Position numbers and translations under genes: made by a program. The notes below the pieces were generated by a model. It was not told the DNA's origin. It saw only the letters and a list, made by a program, of their open reading frames with translations, and did no database searches. Shown in pieces: positions 24,514 to 33,378 of a stretch of 64,000 nucleotides of DNA (its first letter is position 1; each line of letters starts with the position of its first letter). Origin of the DNA: CAYSQW01 sp964433135 (lineage in GTDB: Bacteria; Acidobacteriota; Aminicenantia; Aminicenantales; Aminicenantaceae); contig CAYSQW010000007.1 of assembly GCA_964433135.1 (NCBI GenBank), positions 1 through 64,000 on the forward strand, given 5' to 3'.

Positions 24514-25467
24514 TTATTCAACGCCTCCGAGAACGAGGGCCAACATGGCCATCCGTACCGCTACGCCGTATTCGACTTCGTCGAAATATTTTCCGTGGGA
24601 GGTATCGTCGACTTCAGGGAGGATCTGCAGGCCGAGCTCATCGGTGCGGGGAAGATCGTGCATGACGATGCAGTCCGGTTTCGCGTTTTTCAACAACTGC
24701 AGATCGATGCGGGGATAGCGTTGGAGCAGTTCCCGGTAAGATTCTTCGCTGTCGGCGCCTTCTTTGTTCAATCGAGTCGTGTACAGCACATCCATCTCGG
24801 GGATCGATCCTTCCACGTCTTCCGTGACTTCAAAAGAACAGGCGCAGTCTTCCAGGAATCGGATCATGGCCGGTTCGGGGGAGATCTCCTTCGGCCCCGC
24901 CAGCAGGAGCTTGAGGTTGAATTTTGCCAGACAGTGCATCAGTGAATGCATGCCGCGGGTTTCCTTCATGTCGCCCACGATCCCCACGGTCAGGCCGTCA
25001 AGCGTGCCTTTTTCGCTCCAGATTGTCAGGGCGTCCAGCAAACCCTGGCTCGGATGCTGGTTTTGACCGTCTCCGCCGTTGAGCACCGGAACCCGGGAAT
25101 AATCCGCCGCTTTCTGAGCCGCTCCGCTTTCCGGATGCCTGATGACGATGGCGTCGCAGTATTTATCGACCGTTCTTACGGTGTCTTCAAGGGTCTCGGC
25201 CCGGGGACCGGCGGCGCGGGAAACTTTAGCATCCGCAAATCCCAGGACGGAACCGCCCAGCCGCAGCATCGCCGATTCGAAGCTGAGCCGGGTTCGGGTG
25301 CTGGTCTGGAAAAACATGACCGCCAGGATCTTGTCTTCCAGCAGTTTGGCCTTGGTTTTCATTTTGAGGATTCTGTTCATGGATGCGGCCACATCCAAAA
25401 TTTTTTCGATTTCCTCTTTTGTCATGAATTCAGTTGAAATGATGTCGTTTCCTTTGAAGGGTTTCAT
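24514..25467 (-). CDS. Aspartate/ornithine carbamoyltransferase-family protein with altered substrate site
   Basis: A 317-residue protein aligning end to end with aspartate carbamoyltransferase. The carbamoyl-phosphate loop STRTR is at 56-60, HPSQ at 138-141, R171 matches E. coli R167 and R232 matches R229. Departures, by eye against E. coli PyrB: the 80s loop Ser80 and Lys84 are Ala85 and Arg89, Gln231 is Asn234, and the HPLPR signature reads HDLPR (270-274). These residues contact the second substrate, so a different amine or a phosphorolytic direction is likely. It pairs with the amidohydrolase gene 17 bases downstream. No PyrI-like regulatory gene is present. Confidence 0.88.
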   Translation of the reverse strand: MKPFKGNDIISTEFMTKEEIEKILDVAASMNRILKMKTKAKLLEDKILAVMFFQTSTRTRLSFESAMLRLGGSVLGFADAKVSRAAGPRAETLEDTVRTVDKYCDAIVIRHPESGAAQKAADYSRVPVLNGGDGQNQHPSQGLLDALTIWSEKGTLDGLTVGIVGDMKETRGMHSLMHCLAKFNLKLLLAGPKEISPEPAMIRFLEDCACSFEVTEDVEGSIPEMDVLYTTRLNKEGADSEESYRELLQRYPRIDLQLLKNAKPDCIVMHDLPRTDELGLQILPEVDDTSHGKYFDEVEYGVAVRMAMLALVLGGVE

Positions 25468-25603
25468 TTGTTCACCTTATTGTCGTTATTATATTTCTTC
25501 CTCTTTTGAATGGAAGCTTCCTTTTATGGGAGGATAAGCCGAACCGATCAGCTCATAGATTATGATAAAAACATCCATCTGCTTATGTCAATACGGATCG
25601 ACG

Positions 25604-26152
25604 CTATCTCTTATCCGGCCGATACCAGTTTTCAGGGAATGTATGTGCGATGTGGTAGGGATCCATCTCCGGGAGAAGAACCTCGATTCCTAAAATTTCA
25701 GTGACGTAAAATTCCATGGCGCCCTTGACCCGGGTGCCTTCAACCAGGTGCCCACCCATGGAGGGAGAATCCCATGCCCCTCCGGTTACGAAGTGCATGG
25801 CGACAAAGGCTTCTTCTTCGCCCTCATGATTCTTTCTTATCCCGATCATGCCTCCCAGAGCCAGCAGCATGCTCAGGTTTTCAAGTGTGGCGACGGATTC
25901 ATAGTGCCAGTTTTCGGGATCCCGGGAGTCGGGCGCCCAAATGAGGAACTTCGCCGGGGCGAATCCGCCCATGAAAGCGGCATGGACTTTTCCGAAGCGG
26001 ATACCGTTCTCTCGGGCAAATTCCTGAATGGCGAGCACCGGGTCGGCTCCCGTATTCAAGCGCAGGATGAATTCCCTCCCGCGGCGGGCTTCACAGCTGT
26101 GGTATTCGGCAGGATGAGCGGCTTCATTTTCCCAATTTTTTCGGGGGGACAT
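25604..26152 (-). CDS. PPC/DUF296 domain protein
   Basis: A 182-residue protein with a PPC (DUF296) domain from about residue 25 to 160. It contains FILRLNTGADP, a KVHAAFMGGF strand pair and the GGHL turn (MGGHLVEGTRV) found in all PPC proteins. Bacterial stand-alone PPC proteins form trimers and some bind DNA or metal; their role is unsettled. The first 20 residues are extra and unstructured. It lies 14 bases downstream of the aminotransferase gene and 136 bases upstream of the carbamoyltransferase-like gene on the same strand. Confidence 0.87.
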   Translation of the reverse strand: MSPRKNWENEAAHPAEYHSCEARRGREFILRLNTGADPVLAIQEFARENGIRFGKVHAAFMGGFAPAKFLIWAPDSRDPENWHYESVATLENLSMLLALGGMIGIRKNHEGEEEAFVAMHFVTGGAWDSPSMGGHLVEGTRVKGAMEFYVTEILGIEVLLPEMDPYHIAHTFPENWYRPDKR

Positions 26153-26166
26153 ATGGACTCCTTTTT

Positions 26167-27336
26167 CTATTCGGATTTCATATAGGATTCGATCCGTTCG
26201 AAGGCGGCTTTGATATTATCTTCGGTTGCCGTGTAGCAAATGCGAAGATGGCCTTCTCCGCAGGCGCCGAAAGCGCCTCCGGGCACGGTGGCGACATGGA
26301 CTTTTTCCAGCAGTTCCCCGGCGAACGCTATGGACGGTCGTGGGGATCGGTATGATGGAAACTGATAAAAGGCGCCAGTGGTGGGAACCGGACAATCGAA
26401 AACATGGGATTTCTCAATCAAATCCAGCGTCACCTGTCGGCGTTTTCGGTAGGCGGCGACCATCTCCCGGGTAGCATGACGCGATTTTTCGCTGTGCAGC
26501 GCTTCCACGGCTCCCGCCTGAACGAAAGCCGGAACGCAGCTGACGGAGTGCTGAAATATCTTTATCATTCCGGTCATGATTTCCCGGGGCGCGGTTACAT
26601 AACCCAGCCTCCATCCCGTCATGGCGAAGCTTTTAGAGAAACCGTTGACCGTGATGACGTTATCGAAGTCGGCCGCCGGGCTGTAGTGCTTTCCTTCATA
26701 GATCAAGTATTCGTAGATCTCGTCGCAGAGGACATAGGCTCCCTGTGCTTGTGCCAGTTCGGTGATCGAGCGGATGAGCGAGGGATCGAAAACGGCGCCG
26801 GTGGGATTGCAGGGGGAGTCGATGACGATCACTTTGACGGAGTCGTCCATGGCTGCCCGGATGGCGTCCAGGTCGGGTTGAAATCCCGTCTCCGGGGACG
26901 ACGGCATGCGAACGACATCCGCGCCGGTCATGCGGGCGGCGGGCTCATAGGTGACCCAGGCCGGATCCAGGATCATAACCTTATCCCCCGGCTGCAGCAT
27001 AGCCTGAAAGGTCAAGTATATGCCGAACTTGCCGCCGGGTGTGACGATCACGTCTTCGACATCGGCGGTGATGGCGTTTTCCCGTTTGAGTTTGGCGCAG
27101 ATTTCTTCGCGAAGGGCGAAGTCGCCCCGGGTGGCTCCGTATTTGGTCTTACCGTCCTCAAGGGCTTTCCAGGCTGCCTGCTTGATGTTATCCGGAGTAT
27201 CAAAAGGCGGTTCCCCAACTCCCAGGGATATGATATCCCGCACGCCGTCTCTCTGCATTTGCTTTACGGTGTTTTCGAGTTCTTCCGTTGCGGATGCTTC
27301 CAGGGCGATGATGCGGTCGGCCAGTGACTGTTTCAT
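26167..27336 (-). CDS. Class I/II PLP-dependent aminotransferase
   Basis: A 389-residue enzyme of the AspC/AlaT type. SLGVGEPPFDTP opens the fold, YGATRGDFALRE follows, DSPCNPTGAVF and CDEIYEYLIYEG line the PLP pocket, and the Schiff-base Lys lies in VNGFSKSFAMTGWRLGYV. The C-terminal substrate Arg is in HLRICYTA. It starts the minus-strand catabolic set; AGGAGA precedes the ATG. A likely job is transferring the amino group of the released amino acid to give the 2-oxoacid used by KorDABC, which is inference from context. Confidence 0.93.
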   Translation of the reverse strand: MKQSLADRIIALEASATEELENTVKQMQRDGVRDIISLGVGEPPFDTPDNIKQAAWKALEDGKTKYGATRGDFALREEICAKLKRENAITADVEDVIVTPGGKFGIYLTFQAMLQPGDKVMILDPAWVTYEPAARMTGADVVRMPSSPETGFQPDLDAIRAAMDDSVKVIVIDSPCNPTGAVFDPSLIRSITELAQAQGAYVLCDEIYEYLIYEGKHYSPAADFDNVITVNGFSKSFAMTGWRLGYVTAPREIMTGMIKIFQHSVSCVPAFVQAGAVEALHSEKSRHATREMVAAYRKRRQVTLDLIEKSHVFDCPVPTTGAFYQFPSYRSPRPSIAFAGELLEKVHVATVPGGAFGACGEGHLRICYTATEDNIKAAFERIESYMKSE

Positions 27337-27516
27337 GGTATCTCCTTTTTCCGACGGTCTCTATGGCTGAAGCGATTCGGAAACAAAAACATTCAACTAA
27401 ACGCCTTAGTGTAAAGGAGAATGAGGAAGAAAGAAAGCTTTTATTGTGTTCGGGATAGTGATTCTATCGATACAATGGGAAAGTGCCTTGTTTTTGCGGA
27501 TTGAGAGGCGGGATAC

Positions 27517-27547
27517 TTGACAGTTTCGGCGGGATATCGCATATATA
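27517..27547 (+). promoter_or_regulatory. Possible promoter for the 2-hydroxyacid dehydrogenase gene
   Basis: A consensus TTGACA (27517-27522) is followed 17-19 bases later by CATATATATA. The -10 box is ambiguous. It lies in the 271-base divergent gap between the aminotransferase and dehydrogenase genes. Confidence 0.4.
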
Positions 27548-27607
27548 TAGATTCATTTATCGGGTCCTGATAAGGGGCTTATTTTAAGCGACACTTGAAG
27601 AGGAGCT

Positions 27608-28582
27608 ATGGCGATGTCCGAGAGACCGAAAGTATTACTGCTGGAAGCCCGTGATGAGCCCCAGTTTGATTTTTTCCAGGATTTGAAAACGGTTGCCGAC
27701 CTGACCTTCGAACAGCGAGCCGGCGGCTATTCAGAGGACGATCTGACGGAGCTGATCGGACCTTATGCGGCCGTTATGATCACGTCCCAGCATACGATGA
27801 CGAAGCGTGTCATCCAAGCGGGCTCGAAGCTGCGCGTGATCGCCAAGCGAGGAGCTATCCCGGAGAACGTCGACTATGCCGCGGCCACTGAAAACGGGGT
27901 GCTGGTGTGTTGGACGCCGGGTGTGAATTACGAATCGGTCGCCGAACATACCGTGATGCTCATGCTCTGTCTGGCGAAAAGAACCGTCCCTCTCATGCAA
28001 AGATTGTCGCAAGGTCGCTGGCGGGAAGCGGATGCCGGAGTTCATGAGCTGTTCGGCAAGACCGTGGGCGTTATCGGTGTCGGCGGGATCGGAGCCGCCG
28101 TTTGCCGCGTCCTGGAAGGATTTCGTATGCGGATGCTGGCTTATGATCCCTATCTCACCGCCGAACAGAAATCCGAACTTCCGGTGGAATCCTGTGGGTT
28201 GGATGAACTTCTTGAGCAGTCGGACTATGTGACGGTACATGCCGCTCTTACCGAGGAAACGCGGCACATCATCGGAAGCCGAGAGCTGTCGCTCATGAAA
28301 CCGAATGCGCGGCTTATCAATACGTCACGCGGCGGTTTGATCGACGAACCGGCCTTGATCGCCGCGCTGGAGAAAGGTGAAATCGCGGGAGCGGGCTTGG
28401 ATGTTTTTGATCCGGAACCTCCGGGTGCGGTCCATCCGCTTTTCAACCTCCCCAACGTGGTGGTGACGCCTCATATGGCGGGTTGGTCGGATGAGGCGGT
28501 TTATCGCGAGCAGAAAGAAGCCGTGGAGGAAATGCGGTTGGTGCTGGAGGGAAAAGCCCCCAGATATCCTGTCAGCCGTTAG
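27608..28582 (+). CDS. NAD-dependent D-2-hydroxyacid dehydrogenase
   Basis: A 324-residue enzyme. The Rossmann motif GVIGVGGIGAAV (residues about 150-161) is followed by YDPYL for NAD. The catalytic triad is visible as Arg in NTSRGG, Glu in DPEPPG and His in TPHMAGW. It belongs to the phosphoglycerate/lactate dehydrogenase family; the absence of an ACT domain argues against a biosynthetic SerA. It would interconvert a 2-oxoacid and a 2-hydroxyacid, matching the LarA-type gene of the neighbouring operon. AGAGGAG precedes the ATG. Confidence 0.92.
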   Translation: MAMSERPKVLLLEARDEPQFDFFQDLKTVADLTFEQRAGGYSEDDLTELIGPYAAVMITSQHTMTKRVIQAGSKLRVIAKRGAIPENVDYAAATENGVLVCWTPGVNYESVAEHTVMLMLCLAKRTVPLMQRLSQGRWREADAGVHELFGKTVGVIGVGGIGAAVCRVLEGFRMRMLAYDPYLTAEQKSELPVESCGLDELLEQSDYVTVHAALTEETRHIIGSRELSLMKPNARLINTSRGGLIDEPALIAALEKGEIAGAGLDVFDPEPPGAVHPLFNLPNVVVTPHMAGWSDEAVYREQKEAVEEMRLVLEGKAPRYPVSR

Positions 28583-28636
28583 AATGTCAATATTTTGCAT
28601 TTATTCAGATCTAAGAAGAACAATAAGGAGATTGTC

Positions 28637-29875
28637 ATGAATTATAAGGGATATACATGCGGCGTTTGCGGCAAAACCTTTCCGGCGGAGTCGCTCATTT
28701 ACCGCTGTGATGCGTGTTACGGGCCGCTTTTGATCGAATACGATTATGACCGCTTGAAAAAAAAGTTGACCCGGGCAACTCTGGCCGCCAGGAAACCCGG
28801 ACTGTGGAAATATCGCGAACTGCTTCCCGTTGATCCAAAGACCCAACCGGTGACGCTGGGAGAAGGCGCAACGCCCATGCATAAGGCTGAAAAGTTGGGA
28901 AATGAATTGGGGATGCCCGATCTCTTCCTGAAAGAAGATGCACGGAATCCCACCGGCGCCTTTAAGGACAGGGGGACAACGGTGGGGATCACGGTGGCGG
29001 TGGAGCGCGGGGTTCCGGCGGTGGGAACGGTTTCCCATGGAAATATGGGGACCTCCATGGCCGCTTTCGCTGCGCGCGCCGGTCTTCCCTGTTATATCTT
29101 CGCTCCTCAAAACATCGTGCCCTCCAGGCTGCTGTATCTGAGTTCCTACGGGGCCAAAGTGATCCAGGTCATCGGCAAGTATGATGACATGTACATCGAA
29201 TCCGTGAAGATCGCCAAGCGCTACGGGGTGATGTTCATAAATTGCGACAGTCCTTTCCGGACCGACGGTCAGCGGACCCTCGCTTTCGAGATCGCCGAGG
29301 ACATGGATTGGGATGTCCCGGATTGGGTGATAGGTCCCGCCAGCAGCGGGGGCATGATTTCGGGATTGTATAAGGGATTCACCGAATTCAAGAAGTTGGG
29401 ATTGATTTCTCATCTTCCCAAGATCGCCTTGGCACAGCCCGAAGATGCACAGCCGATCGTGAAAGCATTCGAGAACGGGGATGAGAAAGTGGAGGCCATG
29501 TCTTATGAGTCTGAGACGATCGTGCGCTCGCTTGGAAATCCAGATCCGCCCAGTGGAAATCGGGTTCTCAAGATGCTCCGGAAACATGGAGGAACGGCGT
29601 TGTCCGTACCCGACGCGGAAACGACCGAGGCCCAGTGGCAGCTGGCCCGATGGGAAGGAGTTCTTCCCGAACCGGCGGGAGCCATCGCGCTGGCCGGATT
29701 GAAGCGTTTGCTGCAAAATGGAACCGTATCCCCTCGGGAGCGAGTGGTTCTGGTGGTCTCGGGATTCGGCTTTCGGGATATAGGAGATGCGGACAAGCTG
29801 GTGGATCCACCCCGGGTGGTTAAGATCGAGGAGCTCGAATCCTATGTAGGGCGTGACTTGGATAACAAATCCTGA
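28637..29875 (+). CDS. thrC: Threonine synthase, zinc-ribbon type
   Basis: A 412-residue PLP enzyme of the tryptophan-synthase-beta fold. An N-terminal Cys4 ribbon (CGVCGKTF and CDACYG) precedes LGEGATPMHKAEKLG. The Schiff-base Lys is in NPTGAFKDRGT, and the phosphate loop in PASSGGMISGL. It makes threonine from O-phosphohomoserine. The upstream-extended frame from 28595 lacks a ribosome site, whereas AAGGAG lies 9 bases before 28637. It lies 54 bases after the dehydrogenase gene and may be cotranscribed with it. A role in a catabolic neighbourhood, such as a beta-elimination, cannot be excluded. Confidence 0.92.
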   Translation: MNYKGYTCGVCGKTFPAESLIYRCDACYGPLLIEYDYDRLKKKLTRATLAARKPGLWKYRELLPVDPKTQPVTLGEGATPMHKAEKLGNELGMPDLFLKEDARNPTGAFKDRGTTVGITVAVERGVPAVGTVSHGNMGTSMAAFAARAGLPCYIFAPQNIVPSRLLYLSSYGAKVIQVIGKYDDMYIESVKIAKRYGVMFINCDSPFRTDGQRTLAFEIAEDMDWDVPDWVIGPASSGGMISGLYKGFTEFKKLGLISHLPKIALAQPEDAQPIVKAFENGDEKVEAMSYESETIVRSLGNPDPPSGNRVLKMLRKHGGTALSVPDAETTEAQWQLARWEGVLPEPAGAIALAGLKRLLQNGTVSPRERVVLVVSGFGFRDIGDADKLVDPPRVVKIEELESYVGRDLDNKS

Positions 29876-29928
29876 TCGCTTGAATCCGCAGTGAAGCCCT
29901 GTCTCGGCATTCAATTAGTTTCACTTAT

Positions 29929-29953
29929 AAGGCAACAAAGAGTCGCCTTTTTT
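29929..29953 (+). terminator. Weak terminator after thrC
   Basis: AAGGC and GCCTT enclose an 11-base loop and end in a run of six T, 50 bases after the stop. The stem is only 5 bp. Confidence 0.4.
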
Positions 29954-30012
29954 CGTCCTAATAAATAGAAGACGCTTTATTTAGAAGGTTCGGTCTGTTG
30001 ATTGCAACGGAA

Positions 30013-30041
30013 TTGACAGGCTCCGGATTTAACATTATGCT
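30013..30041 (+). promoter_or_regulatory. Promoter for the Ser/Thr kinase gene
   Basis: TTGACA, 17-base spacer, TATGCT (4 of 6). Transcription would begin near 30048, about 56 bases before the ATG at 30104. Confidence 0.5.
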
Positions 30042-30103
30042 GAATAAAAGGTTGGACAGGCGCCTTGTCCACACGGCAGGGCGACCGATTAAGATATACC
30101 GCC

Positions 30104-33100
30104 ATGAAATGCGAAAAATGCCGGTTCGACAACCCAGATAACACTCGTTTCTGCGGGCGTTGCGGATCGGAACTCTCACCCACGAGCACCAGATCGGAAG
30201 CGTTTACTCAGACGCTCCAACTGGCTCTGCAGGATCTTACAATCGGGAGCACTTTCGCCGGCCGCTATCTCGTGATCGAGGAACTCGGAAAAGGCGGCAT
30301 GGGCAAGGTTTACAAAGCCATCGACAAAAAAGTGGATGAAAAGGTGGCCGTCAAGCTGTTGAACCTGGAAGTCGCCGCAAACGAAGAGGTGTTGGAGAGA
30401 TTTCGCAACGAATTGAAACTGGCCAGGCGGATATCCCACCGGAACGTTTGCCGTATGTACGATCTCAGCGAAGCGGAGGGGATTCCATACCTCACCATGG
30501 AATATGTTTCCGGAGAAGATCTCAAAACACTGATGCGGCGGATCGGGCCGTTTACCGTGGGAAAGACCATGCATGTCGCTCGTCAAATATGTAAGGGATT
30601 GGCCGAAGCCCATCGACTGGGCGTTGTCCATCGGGATCTCAAACCTCAAAATATCATGATCGACAGGGAAGGCAACGTAAGGATCATGGATTTCGGAATC
30701 GCCCGGTCTATTGAGGGGAAAGGGATCACGACAGCTGGAGTGGTGCTGGGAACTCCGGAATACATGTCTCCCGAACAGGTGGACGCCAAAGATCTCGATC
30801 TTCGCTCGGATATCTACTCCCTGGGTATTATCCTGTATGAGATGCTGACCGGACAGGTTCCGTTCACCGGAGATACTCCTCTCAGCGTCGCCGTTAAACA
30901 AAAAACCGCGTCTCCCCCAGATCCACGGAAGAGCAATGACCTTATCTCCGAAGCGCTTGCGGGGGTGATCCTTCGCTGTTTGGAAAAATCCCGGGATCGG
31001 CGCTATCAAAACGTTAATGCATTATCGGAGGATTTGAACCGGATCGCAAAAGGGCTTCCTACCACGGACCGTGTGATTCCGGAAAAAAAACCCTCTGGTT
31101 CACGAAAAATTACCGTGAAGTTCAATGTCAAGAAGAGATTGATTCCGATAGCGGCCGCCGTTCTGCTTATCGTTGCGGGCTTCATGCTGACAAAGATCAT
31201 TCCGCGCCAAACGGCGTCTCTCATTGCCTCGAGCAAGCCCTCTCTGGCCGTCATGCATTTTGAAAACAATACCGGAGATCCCAGTTTAGACCACTGGCGA
31301 AAAGCTCTCTCTGATCTGTTGATCTCCGATCTCAGTCAATCCAAGTACCTGGTGGTTCTCAACGCGGAGCGGCTGTATAACATTATGGAAGACTTGCACT
31401 TGATGGATGCCAGGGGGTATTCCTCCCAAACCTTGAGAGAAGTCGCGGATCGTTCCGGAGTGAAATACGTCCTGCTGGGAAAGATGACGAAAGCCGGAGA
31501 TGTTCTTCGTCTCAACACGACCCTGCTGGACGCGGGGACGGAAGAAGTGGTCGATTCGGAGATGGTTGAAGGGAGTGGAGAAGAAAATCTGTTTGCGATG
31601 GTGGATGAACTGACGCGCAAGATCAAGGAGGCGTTTCGTTTCTCCCAACGGGAAATCGCGGGGGATATCGATAAGGATATCGAACGGATCACAACCGGTT
31701 CCCCGGAAGCGTATAAATATTTTCGAGAGGGGATGAAATTCTTCGCGACCGGGGAATATTCCAAGAGCATTCCGCTGATGGAGCTGGCGGTGGCCATCGA
31801 TTCCGACCTTGCCATGGCATACCGGAGTATGGCTTCGGCCTACGCCAATTTGGGATATGACAGCGAAGCGAAGAAGAATCTTCAGAAAGCGTTTGACCTG
31901 TCTTCATTGGTTTCCGACCGGGAACGCTATTACATCCAGGCCGATTATTATCGGCAATCCGAAAAAACATATCCTCAAGCCGTCGAAGCCTATACCCGGC
32001 TTGTCGAACTCTACCCGGAGGATTATATCGGGCACAACAATCTGGGAGTCATTCATATCGCTCTGGAGGAATGGGACAAGGCCATCCGTCAGTTCCGGAT
32101 AAATACGCGAAGGAATGCCAAGAATTTTCAATCGTATACCAATCTGGCTCGCATATACATCAATCTGGGAACGCCTTCCAAAGCGCAGGAAATTTTGCAG
32201 GCATATCTATCATCTCACGGGGAAAACCGTGAAGTGAGAGAGCTGCTGGCGCTTACGTTCCTGTATCAGGATAAGATCGAAGCCGCCGAAGCCGAAGTCA
32301 GGCGGGTCATTGAGATGGATGAGGAATCGTACCGGACGACGCTGCTAAAAGGGGATATCGCGTTTCATAAAGAAGATTTTCCGACCGCCGAACAGGAATA
32401 CTTGAAGCTTCTGGAAACGGAAGAACCCAAGGCTCATGATGAAGGGCGCACGCGTTTGGCGAATCTATACCGAATCCGCGGCCGCTTCGACGAGGCGCGG
32501 GAACAGTTGGAACAAGGCCTGGAACTTGCGGAACTCTTCAGCGAGACGAGTTGGCGGTTGAAATACCACTTGAGCCTAGCTTATGTTCTCGAGCGCAGCG
32601 GCCGTTATCCGGAGGCGCTTCAAGCCTGCCGGGAAGCCCAGGAAATCGCGGCGGCCGGAGACGAGATGCCGGCGCAGCGCGCGGCTGTCTTTCAAAGAGG
32701 CCTCGTTCATGTCGCGCGCAACGATTGGGCCGCGGCTCAGAGTGCGGCGGACGAACTCGAAGAACTGGTTGAACAGAGTTTCAATCAAAAAGCCGATCGG
32801 ATTCGCCTGCACCTGGTCGGTTTGATCGCGTCGGAGAGGGGCGATCATGATCAAGCTCTGATGATCCTGAACCAGGTGCAATCCATGATGGCGCCGAACA
32901 TACCGGAACGGACGCTGATCGGATATTCACTGGCACTGGCATATCAGCGGGCGGGAGACGATGAAAAAGCGCGGCTGGAATACGAGAAGATCGTCAATCT
33001 GAAGACCGGCCTGGATGATTATGGGGATCTCTATGCGGAGGCCCATTATCAACTTGGCAATATCAATCTAAAACGGGGCCGGAAACTTGAGGCCAAAAAG

Positions 33101-33184
33101 TATTATGAACGGTTTCTTCGATTGTGGGATCAGACGGATGCGCCGGAAGTCGTCAAAGCCCGTCGGCAAGTCGCCGTTCTTTAA
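30104..33184 (+). CDS. Receptor-like Ser/Thr protein kinase with zinc ribbon, TolB-like domain and TPR array
   Basis: A 1026-residue protein. A zinc ribbon (CEKCRF and CGRCGSE) occupies residues 1-28. The PknB-type kinase (about 50-310) has GKGGMGKVY, the AVKLL lysine, HRDLKPQN near 176, DFGIAR and TPEYMSPEQ. A single membrane helix lies near 346-363. Outside it, a FlgO/TolB-like domain (LAVMHFENNTGD to about 500) and ten or more TPR units (about 530-1010) follow. The kinase is therefore cytoplasmic and the TPRs extracytoplasmic. This architecture is typical of acidobacterial and Aminicenantes-type kinases. The ATG at 30104 lacks a good ribosome site, so the start is less certain than the family. 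Confidence 0.92.
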   Translation: MKCEKCRFDNPDNTRFCGRCGSELSPTSTRSEAFTQTLQLALQDLTIGSTFAGRYLVIEELGKGGMGKVYKAIDKKVDEKVAVKLLNLEVAANEEVLERFRNELKLARRISHRNVCRMYDLSEAEGIPYLTMEYVSGEDLKTLMRRIGPFTVGKTMHVARQICKGLAEAHRLGVVHRDLKPQNIMIDREGNVRIMDFGIARSIEGKGITTAGVVLGTPEYMSPEQVDAKDLDLRSDIYSLGIILYEMLTGQVPFTGDTPLSVAVKQKTASPPDPRKSNDLISEALAGVILRCLEKSRDRRYQNVNALSEDLNRIAKGLPTTDRVIPEKKPSGSRKITVKFNVKKRLIPIAAAVLLIVAGFMLTKIIPRQTASLIASSKPSLAVMHFENNTGDPSLDHWRKALSDLLISDLSQSKYLVVLNAERLYNIMEDLHLMDARGYSSQTLREVADRSGVKYVLLGKMTKAGDVLRLNTTLLDAGTEEVVDSEMVEGSGEENLFAMVDELTRKIKEAFRFSQREIAGDIDKDIERITTGSPEAYKYFREGMKFFATGEYSKSIPLMELAVAIDSDLAMAYRSMASAYANLGYDSEAKKNLQKAFDLSSLVSDRERYYIQADYYRQSEKTYPQAVEAYTRLVELYPEDYIGHNNLGVIHIALEEWDKAIRQFRINTRRNAKNFQSYTNLARIYINLGTPSKAQEILQAYLSSHGENREVRELLALTFLYQDKIEAAEAEVRRVIEMDEESYRTTLLKGDIAFHKEDFPTAEQEYLKLLETEEPKAHDEGRTRLANLYRIRGRFDEAREQLEQGLELAELFSETSWRLKYHLSLAYVLERSGRYPEALQACREAQEIAAAGDEMPAQRAAVFQRGLVHVARNDWAAAQSAADELEELVEQSFNQKADRIRLHLVGLIASERGDHDQALMILNQVQSMMAPNIPERTLIGYSLALAYQRAGDDEKARLEYEKIVNLKTGLDDYGDLYAEAHYQLGNINLKRGRKLEAKKYYERFLRLWDQTDAPEVVKARRQVAVL

Positions 33185-33229
33185 ACGGAGATTCATGCCC
33201 CCCGTTTGACCGAAGGGGAGAATTTTCAC

Positions 33230-33258
33230 TTGACAACTCCTGATGTGGTCACTATAGT
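33230..33258 (+). promoter_or_regulatory. Strong sigma70-type promoter before the ABM/IDI-like/radical SAM cluster
   Basis: TTGACA, 17-base spacer, TATAGT (5 of 6). It predicts a leader of about 115 bases to the ATG at 33379. That leader contains a small hairpin, CTCCGGA TT TCCGGAG. Confidence 0.7.
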
Positions 33259-33378
33259 TTGATGTCTCCGGATTTCCGGAGAGCCTATCATAATAGCCGG
33301 TGCATTCATATTCAATCATTCGCTCAGGATGACTGAGCCGATACATAACCTATTGATCCCGTCAAAGGAGGACGTGTC

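Noticed and set aside
24514..25467. Ordinary pyrimidine-synthesis pyrB with pyrC next door
   Set aside because: Substrate-side residues differ, no other pyr gene is present, and the amidohydrolase is allantoinase-like. Kept as an open alternative.
28601..29914. 437-residue minus-strand frame
   Set aside because: Antisense to threonine synthase; residues follow complementary codons only.
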